From: Martinezella tropici
Lineage (GTDB): Bacteria; Pseudomonadota; Alphaproteobacteria; Rhizobiales; Rhizobiaceae
Length of the DNA stretch: 64,000 nucleotides
NCBI RefSeq assembly: GCF_008370325.1
Contig: NZ_VNIP01000008.1
Coordinates: 310,001-374,000, forward strand
Direction of reading: 5' to 3'
Part shown: positions 34,648-43,459 of the stretch, one piece after another
Position numbering within the stretch: the first letter of the stretch is position 1
Layout of the letters: every line of letters starts with the position of its first letter
The notes under the pieces: generated by a model
What the model was told of the DNA's origin: nothing
Database searches by the model: none
Seen by the model: the letters and a program-made list of their open reading frames with translations, nothing else
Position numbers and translations under genes: made by a program

Positions 34648-35109
34648 ATGGCTTTGACGTTGATCAGCAAGGCCTTTGCTGAAGACGAGCCGATGCCGAG
34701 CAAATACGCGCTAGAAGGCGAGAATCTATTTCCTCCGCTCTCTTGGGGCGGCGCTCCCGATAAAACCCAGAGCTTTGCTCTGATCGTCGAGGATCCGGAC
34801 GCGCCGAGCGGCACGTTTTGCCATTGCGGCATTGCCAACATTCCGGCCGAATGGACTGGGCTGGCCGAAAGCGTCGATACGATGCAGGAGCAGGCGCTCC
34901 GCTTTTACAGGAACGATTTCGGCAATGCCCGCTATGACGGTCCGCGGCCGCCGCGCGGCGATCCCCCTCATCGCTATATTTTTCGGCTCGCCGCCCTTGA
35001 TGTGCCGAGGGTTACGCTTCCGGATGCCGTCGGGGCAGAGGCAATGTGGCAGAAGGTGAAGAAACACACGCTGGCAGAGGCGAGTCTCGTCGGCACCTAT
35101 CAATCATAG
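34648..35109 (+). CDS. YbhB/YbcL-family (PEBP/Raf-kinase-inhibitor-like) protein
   Basis: 153 residues, matching bacterial PEBP proteins. Signatures include GENLFPPLSWGGAPDKTQSF, LIVEDPDAPSG, and the ligand-pocket region GPRPPRGDPPHRYIFRLAAL. Bacterial members are small cytosolic or periplasmic proteins of uncertain role; no signal peptide is present. AAAGGAG precedes the ATG. A general-stress promoter is upstream and a stem-loop downstream. Confidence 0.87.
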   Translation: MALTLISKAFAEDEPMPSKYALEGENLFPPLSWGGAPDKTQSFALIVEDPDAPSGTFCHCGIANIPAEWTGLAESVDTMQEQALRFYRNDFGNARYDGPRPPRGDPPHRYIFRLAALDVPRVTLPDAVGAEAMWQKVKKHTLAEASLVGTYQS

Positions 35110-35126
35110 GCGCTGTCAGTCTTCCG

Positions 35127-35150
35127 CGGCCGGCGTTTCAGCGCCGGCCG
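35127..35150 (+). terminator. Stem-loop after the YbhB-like gene
   Basis: CGGCCGGCG (35127-35135) pairs with CGCCGGCCG (35142-35150) across TTTCAG. There is no T-run, so it may be a weak terminator that lets some transcript reach the downstream small genes. Confidence 0.45.
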
Positions 35151-35219
35151 TGCCCAGCACGAGATGAATGGGCACGAGACGAATGGCCGCCGAAATCAGG
35201 CGCCCGCCGGATGGTTGCT

Positions 35220-35389
35220 ATGAACGGAAAAGACCAAGACGATTTGGATAAGGACGAACCGCGCACCTTCGCGCCGAGGATGTTCGCCAAGGCGAGATCA
35301 TCCTGAAACGGCGGTGGCAGCGCGTCATATTCATCGGCGGCCTCGCCGCGGTGGTGCTGGTCATCCTGCTGGTGCGCTTCGCCGGATAG
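35220..35389 (+). pseudogene. Frameshifted small RQG-type membrane protein gene
   Basis: An ATG at 35220 begins MNGKDQDDLDKDEPRTFAPR and stops at 35306. From about 35270 the +1 frame continues as AEDVRQGEIILKRRWQRVIF, then IGGLAAVVLVILLVRFAG, to a TAG at 35387: a charged RQG stretch and one membrane helix. The two parts join by a single-base frameshift. The layout matches the intact protein at 33827-34165. Either a decayed gene or a sequencing error. Confidence 0.5.
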
Positions 35390-35427
35390 GAAAACGAGAT
35401 CGGAAACAAGTCGAAGGAGGGCTCATC

Positions 35428-35616
35428 ATGCCCGCAAAGTCGAAATCGCAACAAATGGCAGCCGGTGCGGCGCTCGCCGCCAAACGCGGCGAGAGGAAGA
35501 AGAGCGAGTTGAAAGGCGCATCGAAGAGCATGGTCGACTCCATGAGCGAAAAGGAACTTCGCGACATGGCATCGACCAAGCGAAAGGGAAAACCGGAGCA
35601 CGCGGCCAAATCCTGA
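35428..35616 (+). CDS. DUF3008-family small basic protein
   Basis: 62 residues, MPAKSKSQQMAAGAALAAKR, then SKSMVDSMSEKELRDMA and KRKGKPEH. This is the DUF3008 pattern: small, Lys-rich, often found with stress genes. GAAGGAGG lies before the ATG. Function unknown; a nucleic-acid-associated role is only a guess. No own stress promoter was found, so it may be read from the YbhB promoter or one not recognised. Confidence 0.82.
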   Translation: MPAKSKSQQMAAGAALAAKRGERKKSELKGASKSMVDSMSEKELRDMASTKRKGKPEHAAKS

Positions 35617-35655
35617 TGGTCCGGTGGTTCCCTGAAACGCTGGGCCGTTCCAGCC

Positions 35656-38031
35656 TTACCGCTTCCACCGCCAGTCGCGAACTTCCGGCATATCCTCGCC
35701 ATGACGCCGGACATAGTCGTGGTGCTTGATGAGCTTTGCCTTCAGGCCATCCACGACATCCGGAACTTTTTCGGCCAGACCCGGCACGCGGTTGATCGCT
35801 TCAAGCGCAAGATGATAGCGATCCAGCTCATTCAGCACTGTCATGTCGAAGGGCGTGGTCGTCGTGCCTTCCTCGATGAACCCGCGCACATGGATATTGT
35901 CGTGATTGGTCCGTCTGTAGGTCAGCCGATGGATCAGATAGGGGTAGCCGTGATAGGCGAAGATCACCGGCTTGTCGGTGGTGAAGATCTCGTCGAATGC
36001 CTGATGCTCGAGGCCATGTGGATGCTGTTCGGGATCCTGCAGGGCAAGAAGATCGACCACGTTGACGGTGCGGATCTTCAAGTCCGGGATCGCCTCATGC
36101 AATAGCATGACAGCGGCAAGCGTCTCCATGGTTGGCACATCGCCGGCACAGGCCATGACGAGGTCGGGAGCGATTGTATTATCCTCATAGCTCGCCCAAT
36201 CCCAGACGCCGGCGCCGGCCTTACAGTGGGTGCTCGCCTCGTCCATGCTCAGCCATTGCGATTCAGGCTGCTTGCCGGCGACGATGACATTGATCCGGTC
36301 GTATGTATGCAGGCAATGATCGCCAACCCAGAGCAGCGTATTGGCATCCGGTGGCAGATAGATGCGCACCACGTCGGCCTTCTTGTTGGCGACGAGATCG
36401 ACGAAGCCGGGATCCTGATGGGAAAAGCCGTTGTGATCCTGCCGCCAGACATGCGACGTCAGCAGGTAGTTCAGCGATGAGATCGGCTTGCGCCACGGCA
36501 GCTCGCGCGAGACCTTCAGCCATTTGGCATGCTGGTTGAACATGGAATCGACGATATGGATGAAGGCCTCGTAGCATGAGAAGAGCCCATGCCGGCCGGT
36601 CAGCAGGTATCCCTCCAGCCAGCCCTGGCAGAGATGCTCGCTCAGAACCTCCATCACCCGGCCATCCGGGGCGAGGTGGACGTCATAGTCTTCGATGGCC
36701 TCCATCCAGACACGATCGGTGGCTTCGAAGACGCTGCCGAGGCGGTTCGATTCCGTCTCGTCCGGGCCGAAGACGCGGAAGTTTTGCGAGGCGTCGTTGA
36801 GTTTCAGTATGTCGCGCAAGTAGTGGCCGAGGACCTCCGTCGATTGCACCTGCTTGCTGCCGCGCTCGCCGATCTTGATGGCGTAGTCCTCTATGGGGGG
36901 AACCAGAAGCTCCTTGCGAAGCAGCCCGCCATTGGCGTGAGGGTTGGCGCCCATGCGCCTTTCGCCTTCCGGCGCCAGCGCCTGCAGCTCGGCCTTCAGC
37001 CGCCCTTCGCGGTCGAAGAGATCGTCGGGATCATAGCCGCGCATCCAGTCTTCGAGGATTTTGCGATGGCCCTCGTCGCCGCGGCAATTGGCGACGGGCA
37101 CCTGGTGCGCCCGCCAGAAGCCTTCGACCTTCTTGCCGTCGACTTCCTTGGGGCCTGTCCAGCCTTTCGGGCTGCGCAGCACGATCATCGGCCAACGCGG
37201 CATTCCTTCGGGCGATGCCTTTTCGCGCGCGTTTCTCTGTATGCCGCGGATGCGGTCGAACGCCTGATCGAATGTAGCGGCCATCGCCTGATGCATTGCA
37301 GCGGGCTCGTGCCCCTCGACGAAAAACGGCTGGTAACCATAACCTGAAAACAGGTCGCGCAGGTCCTTATCGCTTGCCCGGCCGAGGATCGTCGGATTGG
37401 CGATCTTGTAGCCGTTGAGATGGAGGATGGGCAGCACTGCACCATCGTGCGCCGGATTGAGGAATTTGTTGGAATGCCAGCTTGCCGCCAGCGGCCCGGT
37501 TTCGGCTTCGCCATCGCCGACGACACAGGCAACGACAAGGTCGGGATTGTCGAAAGCCGCGCCGTAGGCATGGACGAGCGCATAGCCGAGCTCGCCGCCT
37601 TCATGGATGGAGCCCGGCGTCTCCGGTGCCGCATGGCTTGGAATGCCGCCGGGGAAGGAGAACTGCTTGAACAGCTTTTGCATTCCATCCGCAGTCTCGG
37701 AGATATCCGGATATATCTCGCTGTAGGTGCCCTCAAGATAGGTATTGGCGACCATGCCGGGGCCGCCGTGACCCGGTCCGCATATGTAGATGACATCGAG
37801 ATCACGCGCCTTGATGACGCGGTTCAGGTGGGCGTAGATGAAGTTCAGCCCAGGCGTCGTGCCCCAGTGGCCGAGCAGTCGCGGCTTGATGTGCTCGGGC
37901 CTCAGCGGCTCGCGCAGCAGCGGATTGTCCATCAGGTAGATCTGGCCGACGGAGAGATAGTTGGCGGCCCGCCAGTAGCGGTCGATCAGAGAAAGTTCTT
38001 TGGGCGAGAGCGGCGTGGTGACTGCATTCAT
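35656..38031 (-). CDS. xfp: Xylulose-5-phosphate/fructose-6-phosphate phosphoketolase
   Basis: 791 residues, the normal length. This thiamine-diphosphate enzyme splits xylulose-5-P (or fructose-6-P) with phosphate into acetyl-phosphate and glyceraldehyde-3-P (or erythrose-4-P). Signatures include [43 protein letters not shown], and SHQDPGFVD. The start at 38031 is fixed by GAGGAGACGG upstream. It lies 19 bases after ackA, so acetyl-phosphate can be turned directly into ATP and acetate, a bypass that avoids decarboxylation. Near-consensus stress promoter upstream of ackA. Confidence 0.95.
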   Translation of the reverse strand: MNAVTTPLSPKELSLIDRYWRAANYLSVGQIYLMDNPLLREPLRPEHIKPRLLGHWGTTPGLNFIYAHLNRVIKARDLDVIYICGPGHGGPGMVANTYLEGTYSEIYPDISETADGMQKLFKQFSFPGGIPSHAAPETPGSIHEGGELGYALVHAYGAAFDNPDLVVACVVGDGEAETGPLAASWHSNKFLNPAHDGAVLPILHLNGYKIANPTILGRASDKDLRDLFSGYGYQPFFVEGHEPAAMHQAMAATFDQAFDRIRGIQRNAREKASPEGMPRWPMIVLRSPKGWTGPKEVDGKKVEGFWRAHQVPVANCRGDEGHRKILEDWMRGYDPDDLFDREGRLKAELQALAPEGERRMGANPHANGGLLRKELLVPPIEDYAIKIGERGSKQVQSTEVLGHYLRDILKLNDASQNFRVFGPDETESNRLGSVFEATDRVWMEAIEDYDVHLAPDGRVMEVLSEHLCQGWLEGYLLTGRHGLFSCYEAFIHIVDSMFNQHAKWLKVSRELPWRKPISSLNYLLTSHVWRQDHNGFSHQDPGFVDLVANKKADVVRIYLPPDANTLLWVGDHCLHTYDRINVIVAGKQPESQWLSMDEASTHCKAGAGVWDWASYEDNTIAPDLVMACAGDVPTMETLAAVMLLHEAIPDLKIRTVNVVDLLALQDPEQHPHGLEHQAFDEIFTTDKPVIFAYHGYPYLIHRLTYRRTNHDNIHVRGFIEEGTTTTPFDMTVLNELDRYHLALEAINRVPGLAEKVPDVVDGLKAKLIKHHDYVRRHGEDMPEVRDWRWKR

Positions 38032-38050
38032 TTCCGTCTCCTCGTTTTCG

Positions 38051-39223
38051 TCACGCGATAAGGGCGACGGCCTCATCGGCGATCACCTGTTCCTCATCGG
38101 TCGGGATCACGAATAGCTTCACTTGGCTGGAGGCCGTACTGATCGAGGTCGAGTTGCGCCGGTTCGCGTCGTCTTCGATCTCAATACCCAACCATTGCAA
38201 CCTCCGTGCGACGCCGGCCCTGATCTGCGGCTGGTTTTCGCCGATGCCCGCGGTGAAGACGAGAGCATCGAGGCCGCCGATCGTCGCGCACATCCGGCCG
38301 ACTTCGCCCGATATGCGCAAGCAGAACAGATCTATGGCTTCAGCGGCTTCCGGACCGTTGTCTTCGAGCAGAACGCGCGTGTCGCCGCTGATGCCGGAAA
38401 CGCCGAGCAGGCCGCATTCATGGTAGAGAAAGTCCTCGATCCGTTCCGGCTGCCGCATCCCGCTCCTCATCAGATAGAGCAGGGCGCCCGGGTCGAGCCA
38501 GCCGGGACGTGTCGCCATCGGGATCCCGTCCAGTGCCGAAAACCCCATGCTGGTATCGCGGCTGATACCGTCCTCCATGGCGCAGAGGCTGGCACCGCTG
38601 CCGAGATGGCATGCGATGACCTTGCCCCCGGCGCGTGCCGGATCGATCTGCCGAAGCTGTGAAGCAATGTATTTGTAGGAAAGGCCGTGAAAGCCATACC
38701 GGCGCACGCCATTATCATGCATCGCGCGGGGGATTGCCAGCCGCCGGACAAGGTCGGCCTGCGACGAATGGAAGGCCGTGTCGAACGAAGCGACTTGTCG
38801 AACCTCCGGTCGAAGCTTTTCGATCGACCGGATGACACCGAGCGCCTGCGGTTGATGCAGGGGGGCAAGGGGGATGAGTTTCTCGATCCGGTCGATCGCG
38901 GCATCGTCGAGCAGCGTTGCCTCCCGAAACATCATGCCGCCATGGACGACGCGATGGGATACCGCGCGCAACCCGCCCGGAAGGTGAGCGAGCATATGCT
39001 CCAGGGTTTCGGCGACGACGGAGACGAAGTTTGCATCGTTATCGCCCTTGACCGGCTTCTCATATTTACCGTCTCCGATGGAATAGCGAAGCATCAATGA
39101 GCTTTGATCGAAGTCGATCTTTCCCCGGCCGACATTGCGCGCCTGCAGGCCCGCAAGCTCGAAGATCCCGATTTTCAAGGTCGAGGATCCGGCATTGAAT
39201 GTCAGCAAGACATCGTCGGTCAT
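38051..39223 (-). CDS. ackA: Acetate kinase
   Basis: 390 residues. It converts acetyl-phosphate and ADP to acetate and ATP. Signatures: [16 protein letters not shown] at the N-terminus, [36 protein letters not shown]. The start at 39223 is supported by GAGG upstream; the 36 extra residues of the longer frame are not family-like. It is first in a two-gene unit with phosphoketolase. The minus-strand promoter at 39326-39350 is one base from the stress consensus. Confidence 0.95.
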   Translation of the reverse strand: MTDDVLLTFNAGSSTLKIGIFELAGLQARNVGRGKIDFDQSSLMLRYSIGDGKYEKPVKGDNDANFVSVVAETLEHMLAHLPGGLRAVSHRVVHGGMMFREATLLDDAAIDRIEKLIPLAPLHQPQALGVIRSIEKLRPEVRQVASFDTAFHSSQADLVRRLAIPRAMHDNGVRRYGFHGLSYKYIASQLRQIDPARAGGKVIACHLGSGASLCAMEDGISRDTSMGFSALDGIPMATRPGWLDPGALLYLMRSGMRQPERIEDFLYHECGLLGVSGISGDTRVLLEDNGPEAAEAIDLFCLRISGEVGRMCATIGGLDALVFTAGIGENQPQIRAGVARRLQWLGIEIEDDANRRNSTSISTASSQVKLFVIPTDEEQVIADEAVALIA

Positions 39224-39323
39224 GTCAGCCTCGGATGAAGGGTGTCGACTACCGCTAGTTAGGGCATTCGCGCCCGGAAGCAACCGGGCATACGGTCGCA
39301 GATCTGATCGGGCAAAGGCTTCG

Positions 39324-39350
39324 GGAACCAAGCCGAGGCCGGATAGTTCG
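39324..39350. promoter_or_regulatory. Bidirectional EcfG-type promoter
   Basis: Plus strand: GGAAC (39324-39328), 17 bases, GTT (39346-39348), exact, serving the broken gene at 39398. Minus strand: CGAAC (39350-39346), 17 bases, GTT (39328-39326), one mismatch, facing ackA-xfp. One near-symmetric element could drive both. Confidence 0.6.
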
Positions 39351-39397
39351 GATCATGGTCAATTCGACAATTGCCCACCGATGTGAGGAGGTGCAAG

Positions 39398-39666
39398 ATG
39401 GAAACCTACCGGCGATATCGCAAGAATGAGGTGCCGCCGGCTCCATTATCGTCAAATTCTATCATTCCGGCGATTAGATCAGGGGCTTCCTACCCAAGGA
39501 AACACTGCCCGGCGAAGACGATGTCGTTTTCCCCGGTGAAGAACTGGAACCCAATGACGCTTTTATGGCGGCGCGCAACAAGATGAGCGGCGAAACGCTC
39601 AGGCCCATTTATGTGGAACTGTCCGAGGGTGTGCAGTGGGACCCGGCATGGGGCCGACTGGAGTGA
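39398..39666 (+). pseudogene. Broken small stress gene (frameshift plus amber codon)
   Basis: GAGGAGGTGCAAG precedes an ATG at 39398 that reads METYRRYRKNE. A frame change near residue 12 then gives AGSIIVKFYHSGD, a TAG, and IRGFLPKETLPGEDDVVFPG, then SGETLRPIYVELSEGVQWD to a TGA at 39664-39666. The three parts form one plausible protein of about 89 residues. A perfect promoter and ribosome site with a ruined frame suggests recent loss. Family unknown. Confidence 0.5.
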
Positions 39667-39708
39667 TCCGAACCGAGCCGGCGCCTTTCTCCTGTGGTGA
39701 AGAGAACG

Positions 39709-40677
39709 TCATCGGCCCGGCCAATGCTGGCGGGGCCCTTCTGTAACCTCGGGCTTGCGCGGCCGCTTCCGTGTAAGGGGCGACATGGCTTCGACGGGTG
39801 AGGCAAGCCCGAGCCGCTCGCCCAGCCGTCGGGCATCGATCGGTGCCCTGACTTTCACGTCGTTGTCGAAATAGACATAGACGTCGCGACCCCTAGCAGA
39901 CGGCTTCAGTGGCTTCAATACGCGGTTGGCATCGGCGGGCTCGCGCCCGTGCGCCCAGGCATTGATCCGTTTTGCCCATATATCCAAGGCTTTGTCATCG
40001 TAGCCGCTGACGTAGAGCTCTTTCGAGCCGTGGAGGCGGCAATAGACAAAGTCGGCCGTGAGATCCATCAGCAACGGCCATTCGACCGTATCGGCACAAA
40101 CGAGTCCCATCTTGTTTTCCCTCAGCAGCCCGATGAAATCGGCATGCGCAAAGCTCTCGTTGCGGATTTCGAATGCATGGCGCAGCGGCCTGTTTTCGTC
40201 CGTCTCCAGCCAGTCGCGGCCGTCCATCCATGCATCGCGTCGCCTGGCAAGTCTGGCCGCGGCATGGGTGTCCTTCGGCAGCACTGCCATGAAGGCGGAA
40301 AAGAGGTCCGGGTCGAACCGCAGTCGCGGCGGAAACTGCCAGAGAATAGGGCCAAGCTTCGGTCCGAGGCGCAGCAAACCCGAGGCCATGAAATTGGCGA
40401 GCGGCGTCTCGACATCGCGCAGCTTGCGCATATGGGTTATGTAGCGAGAGCCCTTGACGGCAAAGACGAAGCCATCCGGCGTCTCGTCCCGCCATTTCGC
40501 AAAGGCCTCGGGACGTTGGAGCCCGTAGAATGTTCCATTGATTTCGATGGAAGGAAACTGCCGGGAGGCATAGGCCAATTCGCGCTTCTGCGTCGTGCCC
40601 TGCGGATAGAAAACGCCACGCCAGGGAGCGTAGGTCCAGCCTGAAATACCGATACGGATCGCACCTGTCTTTGTCAT
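39709..40677 (-). CDS. DUF72-domain protein (YecE-like)
   Basis: 322 residues. DUF72 signatures: IRIGISGWTYAPWRGVFYP at the N-terminus, IEINGTFYGLQRPEAFAKW, FVFAVKGSRYITH, LWQFPPRLRFD, and FEIRNESF. The predicted fold is a TIM barrel; function is not known. It lies 74 bases downstream of a 75-residue protein gene on the same strand and may share its promoter. Extra basic residues occur at the C-terminus. Confidence 0.87.
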   Translation of the reverse strand: MTKTGAIRIGISGWTYAPWRGVFYPQGTTQKRELAYASRQFPSIEINGTFYGLQRPEAFAKWRDETPDGFVFAVKGSRYITHMRKLRDVETPLANFMASGLLRLGPKLGPILWQFPPRLRFDPDLFSAFMAVLPKDTHAAARLARRRDAWMDGRDWLETDENRPLRHAFEIRNESFAHADFIGLLRENKMGLVCADTVEWPLLMDLTADFVYCRLHGSKELYVSGYDDKALDIWAKRINAWAHGREPADANRVLKPLKPSARGRDVYVYFDNDVKVRAPIDARRLGERLGLASPVEAMSPLTRKRPRKPEVTEGPRQHWPGR

Positions 40678-40751
40678 CTATTCATAGCCATGCCTGGGTC
40701 GACGTGTTTTCGTCTTCAGCGTCGGCTGTCGCAAAGCCGGTGAACCTTCCA

Positions 40752-40979
40752 TTAGGTGACGTTGATGGAAGGGAGGAACGACATGACCTCGCTGCGCTGC
40801 CTTGGCTCGAGTATCTCGATCTCCCGTTTCCAGAAGGTCTCGGCCTCCGGGGGATCCGCTTCCCAGCTGTTGGTCGACAGGATATTGTCATCCATGACCA
40901 GAAGCCTGCGTCCGCCGAGCCGCAGATATTCCTTCGCAAGTTCCTGAGCACCGTTTCTCATGGAGTCTGGGCTTTTCAT
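40752..40979 (-). CDS. Conserved small hypothetical protein
   Basis: 75 residues: [20 protein letters not shown], then [20 protein letters not shown] and VMSFLPSIN. It has the look of a conserved rhizobial small protein, but no family name is recognised. GAGGAGC precedes the ATG. It is divergent from the orphan nuoB gene, with possible stress promoters on both strands between them, and lies ahead of the DUF72 gene. Confidence 0.7.
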   Translation of the reverse strand: MKSPDSMRNGAQELAKEYLRLGGRRLLVMDDNILSTNSWEADPPEAETFWKREIEILEPRQRSEVMSFLPSINVT

Positions 40980-41015
40980 GGGCTCTGCTCCTCGATTGCT
41001 GCATTGTCGCCTTCA

Positions 41016-41041
41016 AACTCAACAGCAGCGCAATTGTTTCC
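41016..41041 (-). promoter_or_regulatory. Possible EcfG-like promoter of the small protein gene
   Basis: Minus strand GGAAAC (41041-41036), 17 bases, GTT (41018-41016). The -35 box has one extra A relative to the consensus, so this is a weaker candidate than the exact sites. Confidence 0.35.
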
Positions 41042-41063
41042 AAGTTTTTGGATTTCTGCGCCC

Positions 41064-41088
41064 GGAACAAGCCGGCCCCAAGGAAGTT
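41064..41088 (+). promoter_or_regulatory. EcfG-type promoter of the orphan nuoB
   Basis: GGAAC (41064-41068), 17 bases, GTT (41086-41088), exact, 24 bases before the ATG at 41113. It rules out the longer start at 40960. Confidence 0.78.
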
Positions 41089-41112
41089 AGGGGTATCTAT
41101 GGAGAACGGATC

Positions 41113-41670
41113 ATGTCTTCCTTCAAAGACCGTCCTGTGATCAGCGATTTTCAATATCCCGGCGAGGCTCCAGGCGGCGATCCATTCCTGGGGACGATCA
41201 ATAACGAGCTTGCCGACAAGGGCTTTCTTGTCACCAGCACGGACGAGTTCGTCACCTGGGCGCGCACGGGATCGCTGATGTGGATGACGTTCGGGCTCGC
41301 CTGCTGCGCGATCGAAATGATGCAGATGTCGATGCCGCGCTATGACGTCGAACGCATCGGTGCGGCGCCAAGGGCCAGTCCGAGACAGTCGGACTTAATG
41401 ATTGTCGCAGGCACGCTTTGCAACAAGATGGCTCCGGCGCTGCGCAAGGTCTACGATCAGATGCCCGAGCCGCGCTACGTTATCTCGATGGGCTCCTGCG
41501 CCAATGGCGGCGGCTATTATCACTATTCCTACTCGGTCGTGCGCGGGTGCGATCGGGTTGTTCCCGTCGATATCTACGTGCCGGGCTGTCCACCGACCGC
41601 GGAAGCCTTGCTCTATGGCATCTTGCTTCTTCAACGCAAGATTCGCCGCAACGGGACAATCGAACGGTGA
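41113..41670 (+). CDS. nuoB: Orphan NADH-quinone oxidoreductase subunit B
   Basis: 185 residues. NuoB carries cluster N2, the last iron-sulfur centre before quinone in complex I. All four ligands are present: Cys64-Cys65 ([19 protein letters not shown]), Cys129 ([18 protein letters not shown]) and Cys159 ([14 protein letters not shown]). The protein looks complete and functional. No other nuo gene is nearby, whereas nuoB normally sits in the nuoA-N operon, so it is probably a second copy. Its exact general-stress promoter suggests an alternative subunit used under stress (inference). Confidence 0.92.
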   Translation: MSSFKDRPVISDFQYPGEAPGGDPFLGTINNELADKGFLVTSTDEFVTWARTGSLMWMTFGLACCAIEMMQMSMPRYDVERIGAAPRASPRQSDLMIVAGTLCNKMAPALRKVYDQMPEPRYVISMGSCANGGGYYHYSYSVVRGCDRVVPVDIYVPGCPPTAEALLYGILLLQRKIRRNGTIER

Positions 41671-41743
41671 TCGAATTCCGCATCGGCTCGCTTCTTTTCC
41701 GATCTCTTCCCTAGCGACATCCAGCGATTTTTTGAAATCGGAT

Positions 41744-41768
41744 GGAACAAGCTCGGAATACAACCGTT
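41744..41768 (+). promoter_or_regulatory. EcfG-type promoter of the ECF sigma gene (autoregulation)
   Basis: GGAAC (41744-41748), 17 bases, GTT (41766-41768), exact. It lies about 235 bases before the sigma start, leaving a long leader that contains a small Cys-rich frame. Confidence 0.72.
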
Positions 41769-41896
41769 TCCCAGCAAGATGCAAACGGCCTAAAGCCCGA
41801 GAGTCAATTCAAAGCATCCCGAAGACGCATCGCGACGTACAGCGAAAAGCAAAGACTATTCAAATCAAGACCAATGGCGATTGGGCCGGCACCCGC

Positions 41897-42007
41897 ATGG
41901 ATGCCGATTTTCGTCGCGCATGGCAGGCGTTGAACGAGATCGGGTGCTGCATGCAATGCGGGCGAGGAGGCGTTCTCATCGGAACCTGCCAAGGAGGAAA
42001 GTTGTGA
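41897..42007 (+). CDS. Possible 36-residue Cys-rich leader ORF
   Basis: ATG at 41897 reads MDADFRRAWQALNEIGCCMQ, then CGRGGVLIGTCQGGKL, with four Cys in a zinc-finger-like spacing. Its TGA overlaps the GTG of the sigma gene, which allows translational coupling. No strong ribosome site is seen and the family is unknown. It may be a chance frame, but its position in the sigma leader is notable. Confidence 0.25.
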   Translation: MDADFRRAWQALNEIGCCMQCGRGGVLIGTCQGGKL

Positions 42008-42507
42008 CCGACCTGTCTCGACCAACCGGTCTGCAAACCGAAATAGTCGAACTCATTCCAGCCCTTCGCGCGTTTGCGCGGACCTTTCACAGAAATACCA
42101 GTGATGCCGATGATCTGGTTCAGGAGACGCTGGCGAAGGCATTGGCCAATCTCAATCAGTTCGATCGCGGCACCCGACTGAAATCATGGCTGTTCACCAT
42201 CATGCGCAATACGTTTTGCACGAAGTTCCGTATTGCGAAGCGGGAGGCTCCGGGTAGCAGGAAATGTGTTTCCGGCGATGGCATCGCCCCACCGTCACAA
42301 GAATGGACCATCCGGGCAAAGGAGCTGGAGGAGGCTTGCAATCACCTGCCTGAGCCTTATCGGGCGGTACTTGAATATGTTGTCATAGAAGGTCGATCCT
42401 ATGATGCCGCGGCGGAAAAATTCGGCTGCGCGATCGGCACGGTGAAAAGCAGGATCAATCGGGCACGGCAGCAATTGGCCGCCCGCCTTGATGAGGATAG
42501 GCGCTAA
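42004..42507 (+). CDS. ECF sigma factor, EcfG-like (general stress response)
   Basis: 167 residues starting at a GTG with AAGGAGGAAAG ideally placed. Region 2: FARTFHRNTSDADDLVQETL, GTRLKSWLFTIMRNTF. Region 4: LPEPYRAVLEYVVIEGRSYD, FGCAIGTVKSRINRARQQL. This GCxxGTxKSRxxRAR pattern is typical of the EcfG/ECF15 group controlled by PhyR-NepR partner switching. No phyR or nepR is adjacent, so it is likely a second EcfG-type copy. The exact EcfG promoter in its own leader and thirteen more around it make it the best candidate local regulator of this island. Confidence 0.87.
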   Translation: MTDLSRPTGLQTEIVELIPALRAFARTFHRNTSDADDLVQETLAKALANLNQFDRGTRLKSWLFTIMRNTFCTKFRIAKREAPGSRKCVSGDGIAPPSQEWTIRAKELEEACNHLPEPYRAVLEYVVIEGRSYDAAAEKFGCAIGTVKSRINRARQQLAARLDEDRR

Positions 42508-42546
42508 CGGCGTTCGCGCTCCCATCGCGTAATCCAGGGAATAGCG

Positions 42547-42939
42547 TTAGATGTCCCGTTTTCCGTTGCCGAACAGAGCCTTGGCGATGTGCTCCATGGC
42601 AACTGATTTCTTGCATAATACGAAGCCGGTAAAATCCGCCATTGCGCCCGCCGGCTCGTGGCCAAGGGCGAAGACATAGCGAAGCCTCTGTTTCTCAAGC
42701 CGCTCAACAAGAGAAAAGGCGCGTTCCGTAACCAGATGCAAATCCAGGATTGCCACATCCGCGGCGCCTACCTCAATGAGTTCGACGGCGTGTTCGATGT
42801 CATCGACCGGTCCGACTATGATCGCGCCGAGCTCTTGCAGTTTTTGCCGTGCCTCGTCGGCGAGGAAATAACTGTCCTCCACGATCAAAAGCCGTTTGCC
42901 CCTGAACATCTGGCTATAGGGGGCCGTCAAATTGTCCAT
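42547..42939 (-). CDS. Single-domain response regulator
   Basis: 130 residues, a lone receiver domain. Acidic pocket LLIVEDSYFLADEA, phospho-Asp in VAILDLHLVTERAF, and Lys in FVLCKKSVAMEH. There is no output domain, so it acts by protein contact, like the single-domain regulators of alphaproteobacterial stress pathways. It is convergent with the EcfG-like sigma gene, and a link to that pathway is plausible but unproven. No EcfG promoter was found before it. Confidence 0.88.
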   Translation of the reverse strand: MDNLTAPYSQMFRGKRLLIVEDSYFLADEARQKLQELGAIIVGPVDDIEHAVELIEVGAADVAILDLHLVTERAFSLVERLEKQRLRYVFALGHEPAGAMADFTGFVLCKKSVAMEHIAKALFGNGKRDI

Positions 42940-43115
42940 CCATCAATCCAGAATGCGTTAATCGCTTATAGGTGGTTTCGCGTGAACCGCAAGGCGGGAC
43001 AAGAACTGGCGTTCGCCTCACGGGACCTGGCGTCCAGAACATTCTAGGCCGATAAAAGTTTCCAAATCGCAGCGAAAGAATCTCGTGAAAGCATCCCGGA
43101 TCGCGGCGGCCTTCA

Positions 43116-43140
43116 GGAACAAACGGCCGCGTCTGCGGTT
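43116..43140 (+). promoter_or_regulatory. EcfG-type promoter of the DUF982-RMF unit
   Basis: GGAAC (43116-43120), 17 bases, GTT (43138-43140), exact, 40 bases before the ATG at 43181. It rules out a start at 43085. Confidence 0.78.
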
Positions 43141-43180
43141 CTTACAAAGGAGAGGGACCTCCGTGAAATGGGAGGATCAA

Positions 43181-43459
43181 ATGCACGAAGTCATTGATGT
43201 CGAATTTAAAATGCTTTGGAACGCGCCAGTCCGCCTTGCTGCCGGAGATAAGGGTTGCCAGACCGTCCAAGGGCCGGAAGACGCAATCCATTTCCTGTCA
43301 CGACGATGGCCGTGCGAAAGAGGCTCCTCCTACGCCCATGCGAGGGAGCGCTGCGTCGCAGCCGTTTCGCATCGGATTCCGGTCGAGGCATCCAGACCAG
43401 CCTTCGTGATCGCCTGCCTTGATGCGCGTTTGATGACAACTGGCGGATATCGGCCATGA
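43181..43459 (+). CDS. DUF982-domain protein
   Basis: 92 residues. The DUF982 pattern is visible: LWNAPVRLAAGDKGCQTVQG, then PEDAIHFLSRRWPCERGSSY, and a C-terminal ARxxFVxAxxDA-like end (RPAFVIACLDARL). Such small proteins are abundant in Rhizobiaceae and have no known function. GGGAGGATCAA precedes the ATG. The gene overlaps the RMF-like gene by four bases (ATGA). Confidence 0.82.
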   Translation: MHEVIDVEFKMLWNAPVRLAAGDKGCQTVQGPEDAIHFLSRRWPCERGSSYAHARERCVAAVSHRIPVEASRPAFVIACLDARLMTTGGYRP

